DNA of 64,000 nucleotides from Mesotaenium endlicherianum (GCA_009602735.1 WELA01007952.1:881781-945780); one strand, 5' to 3'. Shown: positions 36,874 through 50,700, numbered from the stretch's first letter. Translations and numbers: made by a program. Notes: generated from the sequence alone by a model not told the origin.

Positions 36874-38078
36874 TGAATCAGTTCATGATTTACTTCATTA
36901 AATTGCATATACACATATATCATTTAATAATGAATATGTCAGTATACTCACATGTGCGAGTTCATCGAAATAAATATGTATCGAAATAATGCAAGTTTTC
37001 TTACTTTGTTGAAAGGGTCAACAGGATGACTTTCGTAGCATAGTATAGTTTGCCGAGATTATCAGCATATACATATAGGACACAATATCAGTAGGTTAAT
37101 ATACAGGAAGCTCGCATAATAGTAGTAAGTATACTTAGATTCAGTACGCTGAGGATAGATATGTTCATTTAGATGATTATTGCAGATTGGCACATGTGAC
37201 CAACCATTAGTACACTGAAAGTCGGGAGGTTGACTAGGATTTGATAAACTGATGTCCTACCAGTGTGGTTAAATCCTGAGTAAGCGGAGCTGTCGTCAAT
37301 TAGCTAAACAGTTAAGACTTCAGTCAACCGACCAAATAATATGGTCGTTATACTTAGATCCGTGGGTCCCAACTTAACAGGTTTCTCACGAAACGGCGCA
37401 CCTTGCGTCGTGGTCAACCAGGTGGTCACTAGGTACATAGCAGGTTGGGATCTCGTGGTCCCTCATTCTGGACAGTAGGCTTTAGCGTCGGATTTTCTCT
37501 TGCAAGTAAGGGGATGCACTTTTGGTTCGTTATTATGACCAACTTTCACGGAAATTGACATAGCGTCTTCATCTGTGCACCAAATCAAGCGAACTAGGAC
37601 ATTTCGGAAAGGTCTCGTCAAAACGTGTGCGTTGCGATTAAGTTTGCTGAATTTGGTTAAGTATTGACAAAGTTATTGTGTCTGGTATTTAAGGGTCACA
37701 TAACAGACACGTTCCATGGTTTTGCACCTAGGTCACTAGGATGTGTTTTAGCTACATTATGGTCATCTGAATGAGAGCGCCTTTGCTATTTAGTCCTTTG
37801 ATGTTGTGTATGTGCTTATGCATGCTTGTATGCCAGGTAGGCAAGAGTCCATGCGTTTCTAAAGGAGAAATTCTAATCCTCAAGGTCGTCTCTTTCTTGT
37901 GCCTTGAGTTAATGTGCGACTAAGGCACACTACGATAAGTGAGTCAAGGGGTATAGATGAGTAAATGGATTTCATTATAAGGGCGAAGATTGCTCCTTGG
38001 TTTACACGCTTCCAACTAACTTTGATTATATATATTTAAATGAAATGTATTTTTTTTGAATAAGTAAGATTCATTTCA
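36874..38078 (+). repeat. Solo LTR of the same family as 7058-8247, inverted
   Basis: 1205 bp, TGAATCAG to TTTCA, aligning end to end with the reverse complement of 7058-8247, with many substitutions and small indels. No primer binding site or coding region follows on the right, and no element body lies to the left, so it is a solo LTR, normally the product of LTR-LTR recombination. The flanking 5-mers (TGTTA left, TTTTC right) do not match, so no target-site duplication is visible; it may have decayed or a rearrangement may have occurred. Confidence 0.85.
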
Positions 38079-38304
38079 TTTTCCCGCTTATCCTATGATG
38101 AGATTTATATAGCTTGTTATCGTCACTCAGCGCATGTGACGGGAAAGGACTTTAGTCCAACGCTGACCATGATAAGATGACCTGGCTTGGTCGAGTATGG
38201 TGAACGATCACTGCGTCGTACTTAGACTCGTTGTGACTTTTGCCACGCATGCCATACTGTCATTTGCAACAATTCTTGTCAAATAACTTTTGGGTCTGAG
38301 TTGA

Positions 38305-38385
<81 letters not shown>

Positions 38386-38581
38386 NNNNNNNNNNNNNNN
38401 NNNNNNNNNNNNNNNNNNNNNNNNNNNNNNNNNNNNNNNNNNNNNNNNNNNNNNNNNNNNNNNNNNNNNNNNNNNNNNNNNNNNNNNNNNNNNNNNNNNN
38501 NNNNNNNNNNNNNNNNNNNNNNNNNNNNNNNNNNNNNNNNNNNNNNNNNNNNNNNNNNNNNNNNNNNNNNNNNNNNNNNNN

Positions 38582-38632
<51 letters not shown>
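38305..38632. repeat. GT/GA compound microsatellite with 196-base assembly gap
   Basis: A short TG run (38305-38323) continues into a GA run, then unknown bases 38386-38581, then GA repeats to 38632. The gap is almost certainly more GA repeat. No gene overlaps it. Confidence 0.95.
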
Positions 38633-38634
<2 letters not shown>

Positions 38635-39099
38635 AAGGTGGTGTCAAATGGCAATACAATATTCAGTTTCACAATTAATCAGGAGAATTTTGTGATTTTG
38701 GTGTCTTTCTCGGAATGTCAAAGATAAGTTAGGCTTCTTAAGCTTCTCATTTGGCCACAAATGAAAGATGTAACTTTGACAGAGATACGGTGTGATGAGA
38801 ATTTGATGACTTGCTCAAAGTCATATGGTGATTCATGGTTATGAACGCGCTCATCCCCTAAAAAAAGGCCAAAAAAAACTAGAAATTGTTGTGTAAGAGC
38901 TGCCCAAACTTCGGCACGATTAACGTCATCATAGAATAGTTGAACCATGGGGGGGAAACTGGCACTATTTTTTTTGATTTTTGAATTTAGGTCCCTAAAA
39001 TTTTGAATCCTTTCACTAATTTTCCCAAGTTTAATTTCAGGTCGCTAATGACAGGTCTTTATTTCATTAAAGTGCGCTAATTCACTGTACTAAATGTGA
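38633..39099. other. AT-rich non-coding sequence
   Basis: No gene. The word AGGTCGCTAA (39040-39049) recurs at 40590-40599 in the same orientation with similar AT-rich context, suggesting shared repeat ancestry. Confidence 0.35.
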
Positions 39100-39960
39100 G
39101 ATTTTGATTTTTGTCGTGCCTAACAGCGTCGGACCTCCCCTGGCACGTGCGTTGCGGCACGTGAGGAATCGACCGGGTTGATCAACCCTCGCACGTATAT
39201 CGGTAACAGGCTGGCTGAGGGATGACACATTCCTGGTTTGCTTGCACTGGCATCGTGCGGTGGAGCATTCCACACTTAGTAGAGATTTTCAAAAAATTAT
39301 CTTATACTCAGTGTCCCTTACAAGGACAGAAGCATCTTACTTCCACACAGGCTTTCGCCCAAGTTGAGGGTTTACAGGATGAACAAGTTTGTAGTTTGCA
39401 GAAATCACGTCTAAGCAGCTTAACAGGCAATGCCGGATCCAGAGGACATCGCCCTTTAAGGCTTTCGCTTAACTTTCACAAGTTACAGCTTACAAAACTC
39501 TGAAATTGCACATCTATGCTGGCCTGGTCTGAGCTCTTCACTCAACACCGCGCCTAAACAGTTCTTCACTGCTTGGCTGGGCTCACTCAGTCTTTCACTG
39601 AGAGCTTTACTTGTTAATACTACTCTTGCTATCAGCAATTCGACAATTGAGACTTCTGAGAACTTGGAAACTAACGCAATACTCACCATTTTAAGTGGCT
39701 TTCGCCCGCTTGTGGTGTTCGACCCGCATCTGTGCTAATCTCCTAACAGATTCTATTATGCAGCTCTCTACCTTCTACCAGCGAGATCCCCTCTTGGGAA
39801 CTCCTGAGGTCTAACCTTTCTATGATACACTTGAGAAGATATCTTCCAGCGTCGGCAGAAGCGTGGCGTCTCGGCTCTTCTGTGGCCTTAGGAACTCCTT
39901 CTTCTTCGCGCTCCTTCTTCTCCTTTCCTTTTGTACCTGTGTCTTCCGCTTTCTTGACAA
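39100..39960. repeat. Unclassified interspersed repeat, copy C
   Basis: Related to copies A and B: GTCGTGCC with CGTCGGACCTCCCC near 39115-39140, ACTTCCACA near 39340, CGTCGGCAGAAGCG at 39850-39863 followed by a TTCTTCTTCGCG stretch as in copy A. No coding frame. Confidence 0.4.
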
Positions 39961-41768
39961 CGCGATACGAGCCAGAATGAGGCAGCTTCAGACGGGACTC
40001 GTGCCTTTCGCAGGCACCACACATTATCCTCTCTCGAGAATGCCAGTGCTTAGGCACAGCGCTTAGCTTGCATACCGTCCTTACTTAGCAGCCTTCAAAC
40101 AGCTTCGAAGTTGTCACCCAGCATGCATGCATGCCTTGTGACTGTTGCGCGTGACTGCTTAGCCTTTCAGTTGGCAATCATGCCTAGGTGGCTGGCGGCT
40201 GGCAGCGTTTGAGATGAACGCTTAAGCCGTGCTTAGTCACTTGAGGGTCTAAGCCGAGGTGGCACACAACGCCTCTGCAACATCCCTGCTGTACTTGGCG
40301 TAGAGAGCCAATTGATCAGCACCTTTCTTGGCACTTGTTGGGTTGGCTCATTACTGGTTCCAGGCCCCTAGCCTTTTGGCTGACTACTCCGTCCAAATCC
40401 CCATCCATCCCTGGATGTGGAGTTTGACGGGTCGTGACCACTTTGACAGTGATAACGACTTTGAGACAACTGCTGACTAAGATAATTCAGTCCTTTGGTC
40501 GGTGAGTCAACGCTAACTTTCCGTACCTGGTCGGCCGTGACTCGCGTTGGGCGTGTGGCACCGTCCAGTAGTTGGTAGTCGCGACATTTCAGGTCGCTAA
40601 TTTTAATCTTTGATTTTTGGGCTCTAATTCGCCCAAATTTTAGAGGGGAGTTCCCACCCCATGTGCTGAACCTCTTCAAATCTTTGAAACGGCGACATGA
40701 CCGCGTCAAAGTCTGTTACTTTCTCGTGAACTTTGTGCGCGAGTGTGTGAGCTCGTGAGGTTGCGTGAGGGCATGAGGAGCAGGTATGTCAACACAATTT
40801 TGACGACTTACGGCTCACCGTTCCTCAAGGTCAACACCCTGTTCGACCGTCAAGACCCCCTCAAAGGACTTCAAAGGGCGTCGAGTCATTACGTTGACAG
40901 AAGCTGTGCCGAAACCAGCAAGAAATTAAAAGAACACAAGTTAATAGCAAATACAAACAATAAAGTCCCAGTATATGCCAGTAACATCTGACTAGGCCCC
41001 CTGCCTGCCCCTGCCATCCCTCTCTGGCCTGCTAGCATGGCAGATGTCCCAACTTCTTCGCATGAACTTCGGGTATAGGCATCACTTGACATACAACTGA
41101 TGGAAAGAAAACAGAAAATGCTGGTGTGATGCCATGACCGAGAGGAGGTATGGCGAGGTGGTTCTGAAGGCAAGCTCTAGAAAGTCATTGCTCATGATAT
41201 GTTGATCGCCAATATCAATGTATGTGTAGAAGTAGTGGAGCAATTGCCGACCATACGTGATACGAAGTCCAGACTGACTTCTGAGTATTTTAGGTAGTGT
41301 CAGCAAGCAGGTTGAAATCTTTGCACAAGCTGCATCCGGAGAAAGAATCTTCAAGGGTTTGGTTCCATCAATATGGATACTGATGGGGATGGTGGGACGG
41401 AGGCTCATGCAAGAAGTCTGGTTCATTTTGACAATCCCTCTCAGGGTGAGCATTTTCTTGCATCTATTTATCACTCGCCCTTAGACAACCTACACCATGT
41501 ATTGTTTGGCGGTCCAGATGCTCTGTTGGCTGTTGAAAGATTGCTTTGTAAGTTTGAGCATTGATGAAAACAGCACATTTTAGAGTCCACGTATTTAGGA
41601 CCTGGTTTTATTGTTTCAGTGACAGACATTGCAGCCTGGCTTCTCCTTTAAAACTTCTGTGCGCAAGAAGTTTGTCCTCTCTTCTGGCTGTCGTCCATAC
41701 TAAATGCAACACGTAGTCAAAAGCCAGAGCAGCCAGCTCGTGCCTCATCTGACTAGGTTGTGCATCTG
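39961..41768. other. Repeat-derived and intergenic sequence before the U-box gene
   Basis: No supported gene to about 41370. A 63-codon frame at 41373-41564 (MDTDGDGG...) ends at a good donor (GTAAGT at 41548), so it may be a 5' exon of the U-box gene, but it does not join the next exon in phase. Confidence 0.4.
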
Positions 41769-44700
41769 ATGAGTTTTCTTGGTGGCGCTGGTGTGGCCGA
41801 CATTTGTTCAGCTCTGGGTGGCCCTTTGATGCTCCCTGCGCGGCTGGGTACAGCTGATGAGCTGGAGATTGAGCAGCAAGCAGGGAATGCTGCTGCAGAG
41901 GCCAATGAGAGCTACTTCACATCGCTGCTGACATCACTTGGCCCTGGGACAGGTCAGTCCGTGTGAAAACATGTGCTTTTGTAAGACATGAACTGGAGTT
42001 CTTGACCTGTGTTTCCTTCCATGGACATCGTTTGTAGCAATATATTTGCATATGCATATGAGGAGATTGACACCAAAATTGTACGTGCATCTGTGTATTG
42101 TACAAATATGTAACACTATGCACCTGTGACTGACAATAAGTAACTGCCTTGTGTATAACATCTGTGTATATATGTATACCTGTATCCCCCAGGAAAAGTT
42201 TCCCTGTTTTGTGTTTGTGTCTCGGCCTACTTGCTTATCAGGACTTTTGCGTCTCTGCGAGGATGTTATTTCCCCTTTAAAGTGCGACTCAAGATTGGCT
42301 GCTTCGTACAGTACTTCTTGAAACCATGTGTTCCTTGTGCTCTGTCCTCTTATCACTATGTTGGTTAAGCTGATCTGTCGCTGCCTCTGAAGCAGCACTG
42401 CTGGTAGTTGTGGCTGAAGGCAGAGGGATTGCAGTCTCAGCAGCAGCTCTGTAGTCGTGTGGACTGCCATACCGATTGCAGTTCGACTCAGAGGCTGAGC
42501 CGGCAGCTTTAGCCTCCACAATGCTTGTGCTCCCAGAAACCTGTGTCGGCACTCAATGGCCATAAGGTTCATTTGGCAGTTGATATCGGGCGTGAAAGTG
42601 TTGGTAGGTGCATGGGTGAGGAAAAGTCCTTGTGAGTTCCATGATTTCGCCTCCTGCTTTGTGTTTGTTTTCCTTTTGCGCGGGAGACTTACAGTTGACT
42701 CCAGACTACATCACATACATCTGTGCAGTTCATATGGATGTCTTAATGCACACTCATAGGAATTTATTTTTCCTCCCACTACGTGTCTGTTATCTGTCTG
42801 GTGGCAGCTGCTTACGACCCTACTGCTGGACCTAGAGATCACAGTGCTCTCGCGTCACCCCCCATTTCTCCTCATCCACCTTCTGCCCCACTTCTTGCCA
42901 CGCCCCCGACATCTGGTGCGTCGGGATTGGTGCTGAGCAAGGCTGCACCTTCGACAGTGATGGCCAGGAAGACCAACGCCCCCTCCGAGCCGAGGCTGCG
43001 GGAGATTCTGTCCGACCCTCTCACGTGAGTGACACCTGTTGCTGTTCAGTCCAGCGCCCATCCGGAGGTCTTGCTCATGATGCAACCCTGGCACATCAGT
43101 CTGGCCCCTCCTCTATGTGAGAGGAACGCCTTCGGTTCGTGCCTAACTTTCAGTGAGCCCCCATTGCGTCTCGGCAGGAGTGCCCTTCATTGTGGGGGGG
43201 GCACCTGGCTTCTTCTCAGTGGGCTTCTCAACCCACCCCCCATCCTGCGTTGCGTCTCCCACCTGCTCTGCTCGTTCCCCACTGCTCAGGTGCTGCCGGC
43301 ACTGTACATTGGCAAACCCGCACATCTTGACGCTTAATTCTGCTCTGCTCTGCCCCCCCTTCCCACCTACCGCTCCTTCTAGTCGCGCAGTGTAGGTGTG
43401 CCTATGTGCAGGTGCGGGCTCTGGCAGTCATCCTTGGCATTTGCAGCTGTCATTTCCAGCCCTTGTGGGCTGCTGGGGCTTTGTCAACCGTGCACTTCTG
43501 TCTGTAATACTTGTTGGTTTCTTGCTTCGGTTCACCAGGTGTTCTGTCTGCCTATTGTGCTGCATATGGGACTCGCCCACGAGCATACACGATACCCGCA
43601 CAAATATGTGAATGGATGTATATCTTCAACTCAACTGAGACTGAAGCCTGTGTCTGAATGCGCACGGGTGATTGCAGGGGCCACTATCTGGAAGATGCTA
43701 TGGTGGGCCGCTGCGGGCATTCGTTTGGAAGCGCCACCCTCCGTCGCGTCAGAGAAACCGTGCGCTCCCCCTCCCGCTTCTTCTGGCTGGCCTCTCTGCC
43801 TGTTCTCCCTGCCTGCGTGCATGCATGTGCGTTTGCACGCGTCTGCATTAGCCAAATTGTTCATGAGTGCTGGAACACATCCCGCTGCCAATTACACATA
43901 AACAATGCTGAGAGAAAGGAGTTGGAAACTCCATGAAAATCTATACTTCTGTGGCAGGGGCCTGCCTCGTCTCCCAGGCCAGACCCATGGCGGAGGAAGG
44001 AGAGCATTCCAGTACTTCATACATTTTGATGTACATCAAGCGGGGCCATTCCCAAGATTTGGCAGTCCAGCTCTTGACCAGAGCCAACGCTTGTCGCCTC
44101 AAGCACTTGCCCCAGTGTGCAAGTAGATTGCTGCTGATTTGTCTTTGGCGGTGTTGTGGGAGACTCCGTTAGCGGTGGTGGTGATGATGGTGGTGGTTGG
44201 GGGGAGGAGCATTATTTTTTGACAGGGCTCCTGTACGGTGTGCGGTGGCGCCGTCGACGCGATGACTCTAGTCCCCAACCTGGCGCTCCGGGCCGCCGTG
44301 GCGGCCTTCCGGAGGGAAGAGACGTCGCTGGCCGCTCTGCCCCCGCCCGTGAAAACTGTTAAGCGTCGTCGGGAGGTGCCGGCAGATGGCCATGGCCACG
44401 GGCATGGGCAAGGGCATGGGCATGGGCATGGGCATCCTGACGCACCCTCCTCTGGTGCTGCTAAGCGTGCCTTCAGGGTGAGCAAGCACCAGCAACCTCC
44501 TGCACGCACGTCGCTCAAGCATTCTGCAGGGAGCACCCACCCACTCCCACAGTCGTTAAGAACAAACTTTAAAATACATATACTTACATACATGTGTTGA
44601 CATATGTATGTATAATAAATGTGTATTGTAGTCATACATGCGTGTATGTATTTACAGAAAAATGCATACCTGTATGCACATATGTACATGTACCTGTAGA

Positions 44701-47700
44701 TCGTTGTTCACATATTTGACACGTGTACATCTACTTATATGTGAGTAAATGTTTGCAGACAGTACATGTTTTGTTTCTAGTGCAAGTCACTTTTGCCTTG
44801 TTCACCCCCGTATGTGGTGTGCTTCCCATGCAACCCCAGTGACTCCTCCAGGGAGGCAGAGTGACTGCTTCTCTATTCTACAGGGCGCCTCATTGTGGAC
44901 CAGAAGCGGATCAATTGAGACAATGATAGAGAAAGGTGCGCGAGGCCCTGGTCCACAGTGTAAGCAACAGCAGGCTCAAGCAGAAAGCCACAGGGAGCCA
45001 AAGGGATGACACATGTGCCACTCCAAGGCCCTCCCGCGTGCTTGCCCTGCGTAGGTGACCTCTGCACTACATTCACATTCACTGTCACCTTTTCCTGCCC
45101 TGCTCTAAATGATGGCAGGAGAGTCCGGTGCAGTCAATGTTTGCTCCTTCGGACGTCGCATCCGACGGCCACCACGGCCTGGATGAGAGTGCGCACCAGC
45201 GTGGCGTCCAGTTCCCCTTTGCAGTCGGCGATCACGTGCTGATCCGCGGAAACAAGCGCACGCCGGAACGATTCGTCGGCCGCCTGGCGCTCATCACTAC
45301 TCAGTGCCTCAATGGATGGTACTGCGACTCCCCCCAAGCACTTTTCTGCAAATAATAACCTATCTCTCCCCCTCTCTCTCTCTCACGTGCACGAACACAA
45401 AGAGGTTTCTGCATGCACCTGTGTTTGCATATATGAGTCATGGGGGGTGTATGTGTTTGAGTGACAGCTTGGAAATGAGAAGGCATGGGCAGGCTGGTCT
45501 GTGTGGATGTGGATGCACTCATTCTTGAAGAGAGAAGTGCCAAATGTGAATTTATCCACGGTCTCGTCACTCTTACCCACGCTGTAGGCTCCTTTCTTTT
45601 GGGTCTGCCTGCTAGCCAAGAAGCACCTTGCCTGCTTCTCACACCTCATCATGTGGGATCATTGCCCTTTGATCCGCGAGTAGCCTGGCCCCTGTTCTGT
45701 TGGCCTCTTGATGCGTATCCTTCCGCATGCTCGTTGAGCCAGATGGCAGTTTAGTAGGCGCAGCATGGTCTCCTTCACTAGTCCTTTTACTGGCAGCTCC
45801 GGCACGCACTCTTTTTCCTTGTTCTGTTGCTTTGTCTCTACATCTTTCTCTCTCTGTGTGTGTGCCCGCTGTCCCGACTTCCCATCTGGATAACTTGTCC
45901 ACAGCTGCCACAAGCTGCTCTCGACCCCTCCAATACGCGCTAGGGCTGGTCCATCACTTATGCTCACCTTGGCGAGGGGCAGTTTCTCCTATTGCTTCCT
46001 TTCTTGCCGGCCATGTGTGACCAATCTCTCCAGGCAGCAGCAGCAGCAGCAGCACCTTCCTTATAACTCTTCTCTCGCTTTCGGCGGCCCACACCTGTGC
46101 CTGTCCTGTGCCTGTCCTGTCCTCCCTTGGTCCCTCCCCACCTTTTGGCTGTGGCTGGGCTGCAGGTATCTGGTGCAGACGATGGACGTGCCGCAGGAGG
46201 AGGTGCGGCTGCAGTACCGCTCGCTTGAGAAGCTGCCGCCCTCCTCCTCCTCCTCAGCGGTGGCAGCAGCCATGGCTGCGGTCTCTAAGACCGCCACCGA
46301 CGGCGGCGGCGGCGCTGGCATTCAGTATGCTGCGACACCTGGCGGCATTGGCGGTGGGGTGGCGGGCAACCACAGCATGCTGTCTTCAAGAGCAGGAGGG
46401 GGTGGGGTGGCGTCCAGACCCCGCAGCCGAGGAGGGGACAGGGAGGGCCGCCTGAATGCTGCGGCAGCGGCTGCTGCTGCTGCTGATGCCTCGCCAGGTG
46501 GTGCCATGCAGGGGCAGCGGCGCGAGACGAGAGGCATTCCTGGGGTAGCTGGTGATGACGCTGGCCGGGACGACGACCTCATCTTGCCCGGTACTATGCT
46601 CCCGCCACTCAGCCTTCTCTGTTGCTTTCAAAAGGCCTGTTGTGGAGCATATTATGCCCATCTGTATGTGCCCCGCTTGCGTTCATACTCGCCAAGCGAG
46701 TGGGCCTCCTGGAGGGCAGTTCAGTTGCAACGCCCAGCACCCGCCTGCTGTGCATGCCGCAGTGGAGCCTTGACTAATCCAGCACGCGCATCACCTTGCA
46801 TGCCACAGTTATCCCCTGCAAAGCTTCCTACGTTGGTAACACCGGTCAAACCGTCTGTAAAACCTGCACTTCCCTGCTGCTTGAGGCAGCGTATGCTCTT
46901 TACCAAAGGTTATGCGAGGGGTGCTCTACTGAGAATCACAAACCTGCCTGCCAAAGGGTTTGTGGGGGATATTGCACGAATCAAGTTACCTACCCACAGA
47001 ACACGCACTGACTGCCTGAAAGGGGGTCTGGAATGTGCCTGCATTGCGCAGTTCGTCCGAGCAAAGCCGCGAGGAGCAGCAGAGCTGCCAGGGCTGCTGA
47101 CCCCTCAGCAGCCTCCTTGCCAGGTGTTAGCTTCCCGCTGCCGCCCCTCCCTGACAACACGCTCCCCCCCATTGATGTGAGCGCTGACGCCGACATTTTC
47201 GGCTCCGAGGGCTTCTCTGCAGGGGCCATAGAGATGCTGCCAGCTCGCATGGGCATGCTCGACTCGCCCACGGGCCTCACCTCCGAACAGGTGAGGTACA
47301 GCCGCCCGCCACCTGTTGCTCTCTCCTACCCTCTCCCAAATCCTCGCCGCCAGTGTCAAATATTGTCAAATCAAGTCTCACGTGCTTTTGCCTTGTCATG
47401 GTCGATGGCCCTTCTTTGCAGCCTCCGGTTACTATCGGTCCATCTCCCAAGCCTTTGGGGCAATGTCATTGGCTTCTGTCAGTCACCCTACTGTTCTGTG
47501 GGTGGTCACTTCACCTCCCCCTTGCCGCGTACGCCATAGTCCAACCTTCGTTGACCACAAGCCTGACCCAGAAATTCTAAATTTTGCTGCCTCTTCTTGC
47601 ATGCCATGAGTTTTGTCAGCGCAGCCCATACTCTCAACCCTGAACTTTAAACCCGAACCCAAATTTGGCATGCAGCACTCTCCCGCTTCTCCAAGCTTGT

Positions 47701-50700
47701 CCGTCTGGTGACCCGTTCTCAAAACCTCCTGGTCGTTTTGTGTTCATCTCTTTCGTCAGTGGCCATCGATCACTTCCGCTTCTGTAGAAATTAGGTATGT
47801 GAAGGAGTGGTCAACTGCACGCAGGCTGCATGTTGGTCCTTTGCGCGCATGCGCATCCCTGCACGCCTCCAATCTCGCTTGTTGTGTACAGCACCTGACG
47901 GCATATGCTTCAGAAAAAACGAGGACTGTGCCGAGACGTCGCTAGCTTCTCCAAGCACAGGGTGGGGCACCTCCCATCTGGGTAATCAAAGCATCTAGCT
48001 ACTGCGTACCGTTCGTTGGAATGAGGGAAACCTGTTGGCACCCTTGCCTTCCTCAACCCAGCCTGTTCTCCCCCCATTTCGCCCATCCTCTTCCTCCTCT
48101 TTGCCTCCTTCCTCCTCCTCCACCTCCTCCAACACGTCCGCTCACCTATCCCCTGCCGTCTTCTGGGCGCAGCTCCGACTGGATCTGAGAATGAGAGAAG
48201 CGCGCCTGCTGGCGAACAACAATTACAGCAACCTCAACAACACCGCGGATGGCAGCAGCAGCAGCCACCAGCTCCAGCAGCAGCAGCACCAGCTGCAGCA
48301 GCAGCAGATGATGATGATGGCCAGCCTCCCCCCCGAGCCTCACCTGCCGGGGGAAGCCTTAGCCCTCCCCACAGCGGCGTCGACGGGGAGGGCATCATTT
48401 GAAGCTCAAGGCGCTGTTCACATCACTGAATCTGAAACCAAGCTGCACCGGTCAGGCCCCCTGCTGCCAGCAGGGCAGAGCCGCATCAAGCTGCACGATG
48501 ATGCCGGCCAGCTCGCCCCAGCTGGCAACACCCCAGCGAGCCACATCAAGTCGACAGAGTCAGCACAACAATCTCAAGCATTAAACGACCCCACTGCGGC
48601 ACCCCCTGGCCTGGCTCATACGTTGCCTGGTTGCAGCCTTTCTCCTGCTGTGCCTGAGGTAGTTGCGCTTAGGCCAACGCAAGCACCCAAGCTGGAGCCT
48701 GGACTCGTGTACTCAGCTCTCAGAGTCAAAACAGAAGAAGAAGGCGAGGCAAGAGGAGGAGGCAGAGGGCATGCTGACACAAGCAAGACTCAGTGCCATT
48801 CGCCGCCGCTCACTCACGGTGGGGTGGAAGGTTTGCCACCTGGCGGGGGTTTACCTCCAATAGGGGATGTTGCGGGCGGCGAGCCCATTGCGCATGTTCT
48901 TGGCCGCACCAGCGCCAGCCATGGCTCGTATGAGGAAGCAGAGCTCCAGGGAAAAGAGAAGCAGAGCACAGGCGGTGCAAGCATCAGAGCGCCAGGTGGC
49001 AGTATTGTGGAGGCTGACGCCAGTGGACACGAAATTGGCGACATGAGTGCCGGCAGGGTGCTTGGGCCCGATGCCATGCCATCTGTGAAACAGGGGGAGG
49101 AAGGGGCAAAACACGATGACTTGGGCAAAGTCACCTCTGAAAGAGGTGGAGCGGCGGAGGATAAAGAAAGGAGTAAAGGGGAGGAAGCCCAAGGGGCTGG
49201 GTCAGGTGGCGTAGGCGGGGTTGGGTTCGAGGCGGGGGAGGACCCACTTCATCTGGTGGGTGGGGAGGATTTGAAGGGTGGGGGCGATGGGTTTGGCGCT
49301 GGTAGTGGCGGCGGAGGTAGGGACAGTGCCGTGATGAGTGTGAAGAAGGGCCTGCGTACCGGCAGCAGGCGCGCTCGCGGAGGCGAGACCTCAGGGGGTG
49401 CTCCCGGCAAGGCCAGCCCCGCCAGCGGCCAGCCTCAGGGCCAGAGCCGAAGTCGCATTCCCACCCAGCCATGGCACCGGGAGGGCGAGGAGGAGGGGGA
49501 GGAGGAGGAGGAGGAGGTGGAGGTGCTGGTGGAGCCCAAGAGGAGCAGCAGGGTACACCTCATGGGGGAAGGGCTGGGTGGCATAAGGGGTGCTCAAGGC
49601 AGAGGGCTTGTAGCCTCGCCACCTGGCGGCGTTCACCAGACGCGGACAGGTGGCATGTCCTGGGGGTGGAGGGGCTATGGCCGAGCGGTGCTTGCGTTGG
49701 CGGCAAAAAGGGAGGATGGGGGGGAGGAGGAGACGGAGTCTTGTCATCACCACAAGGCAGGTGCTATTGTAAAAGTCAATCATGGGGCGGAGCCTGGCAA
49801 GAGGGAGAGGGAAGGGGGCGAGGTCCCGAGCGTGAGGGATCGGGAGAGGGAGAGGGAGGCGGTGCGAGTGATCCGGCGCGACATGCTGCGCCTGGAGCTC
49901 CAGCTGCCCTGGACCTGTGTCAAGCGGGCGTGGCGCACGCGGCGCGCCACTTGGCGACGTGCAGTGAAGGAGAGCACAACCCTGGGGGTGAGCCCCTCCT
50001 CTCCCCTCTCCCCCCCCCCNNNNNNNNNNNNNNNNNNNNNNNNNNNNNNNNNNNNNNNNNNNNNNNNNNNNNNNNNNNNNNNNNNNNNNNNNNNNNNNNN
50101 NNNTCCTCTCTCCCCCCCGCTCTCTCTCTTTTCTTTCTCCCTCTCTCTCTCTTTTCTTTCTCCCTCTCTCTCTTTCCCTCCCTTTCTTGTGCCAAGGTTG
50201 ATTTGGTGTTGTCTCTTTGAGAAGTAGCTGCTGTTTCTCTAAATCATCCAGAATCAGGTTGTAGTCTCCCCTCCTGGCCTTCTGTTGACTTCTGCACGCG
50301 TACGTGGGTTCCTTCCTGCAGGAGGTGGCTGCCAGGATGGGCGAGTTCAGGTCCGTGCTTCTCCTCGAGGGCGCAGGCCAGATCTCTGATGCAGGCTGGG
50401 GGCGTCAACTGGCCCGAGCGCAGTCAGGAGCGGGGGACCACGCAAGACTCCAGGCCCTCTGGCGACAGTTGCATGATGATGTCGCGCAGTGGCTGGCCAC
50501 GAGGGCCAGTCACCAGGCCGGCAGCGGGTGCGTGTGATATTCCCTGCCACATGTGCATGCCTATGACTTCCGTATGGCTTGCTGCTGCGGGGGGGTTGGC
50601 CCCATGCCTTTGTGGATGGAATGGGGTCGGGGGGTTGGGGGGATAACAGGTGGCAGGTCAAATGAAAACCAGACCTATGGAGGTGCTCTCAGGGAATGTG

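Noticed and set aside
38208-38695. Leu-Ser or Arg-Glu repeat ORFs
   Set aside because: Translations of the GA/CT microsatellite and gap.
41373-41564. 63-codon ATG frame ending at a good GT donor, possible first exon of the U-box gene
   Set aside because: It does not join the next exon in phase by any GT-AG pair I could see, so the gene model starts at the internal ATG 41769 instead.
44882-44933. Possible small exon of the U-box gene after a good pyrimidine tract
   Set aside because: It has length 52 and would break phase with the next exon (45119), while skipping it keeps phase.
45960-47180. Single 406-codon ORF
   Set aside because: It is two real exons (46166-46590 and part of an intron); the frame after 46590 has no conserved features and the next exon is in another frame.
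48814-49783. Several minus-strand ORFs opposite the large U-box exon
   Set aside because: Shadow frames of GC-rich low-complexity coding sequence, without motifs.
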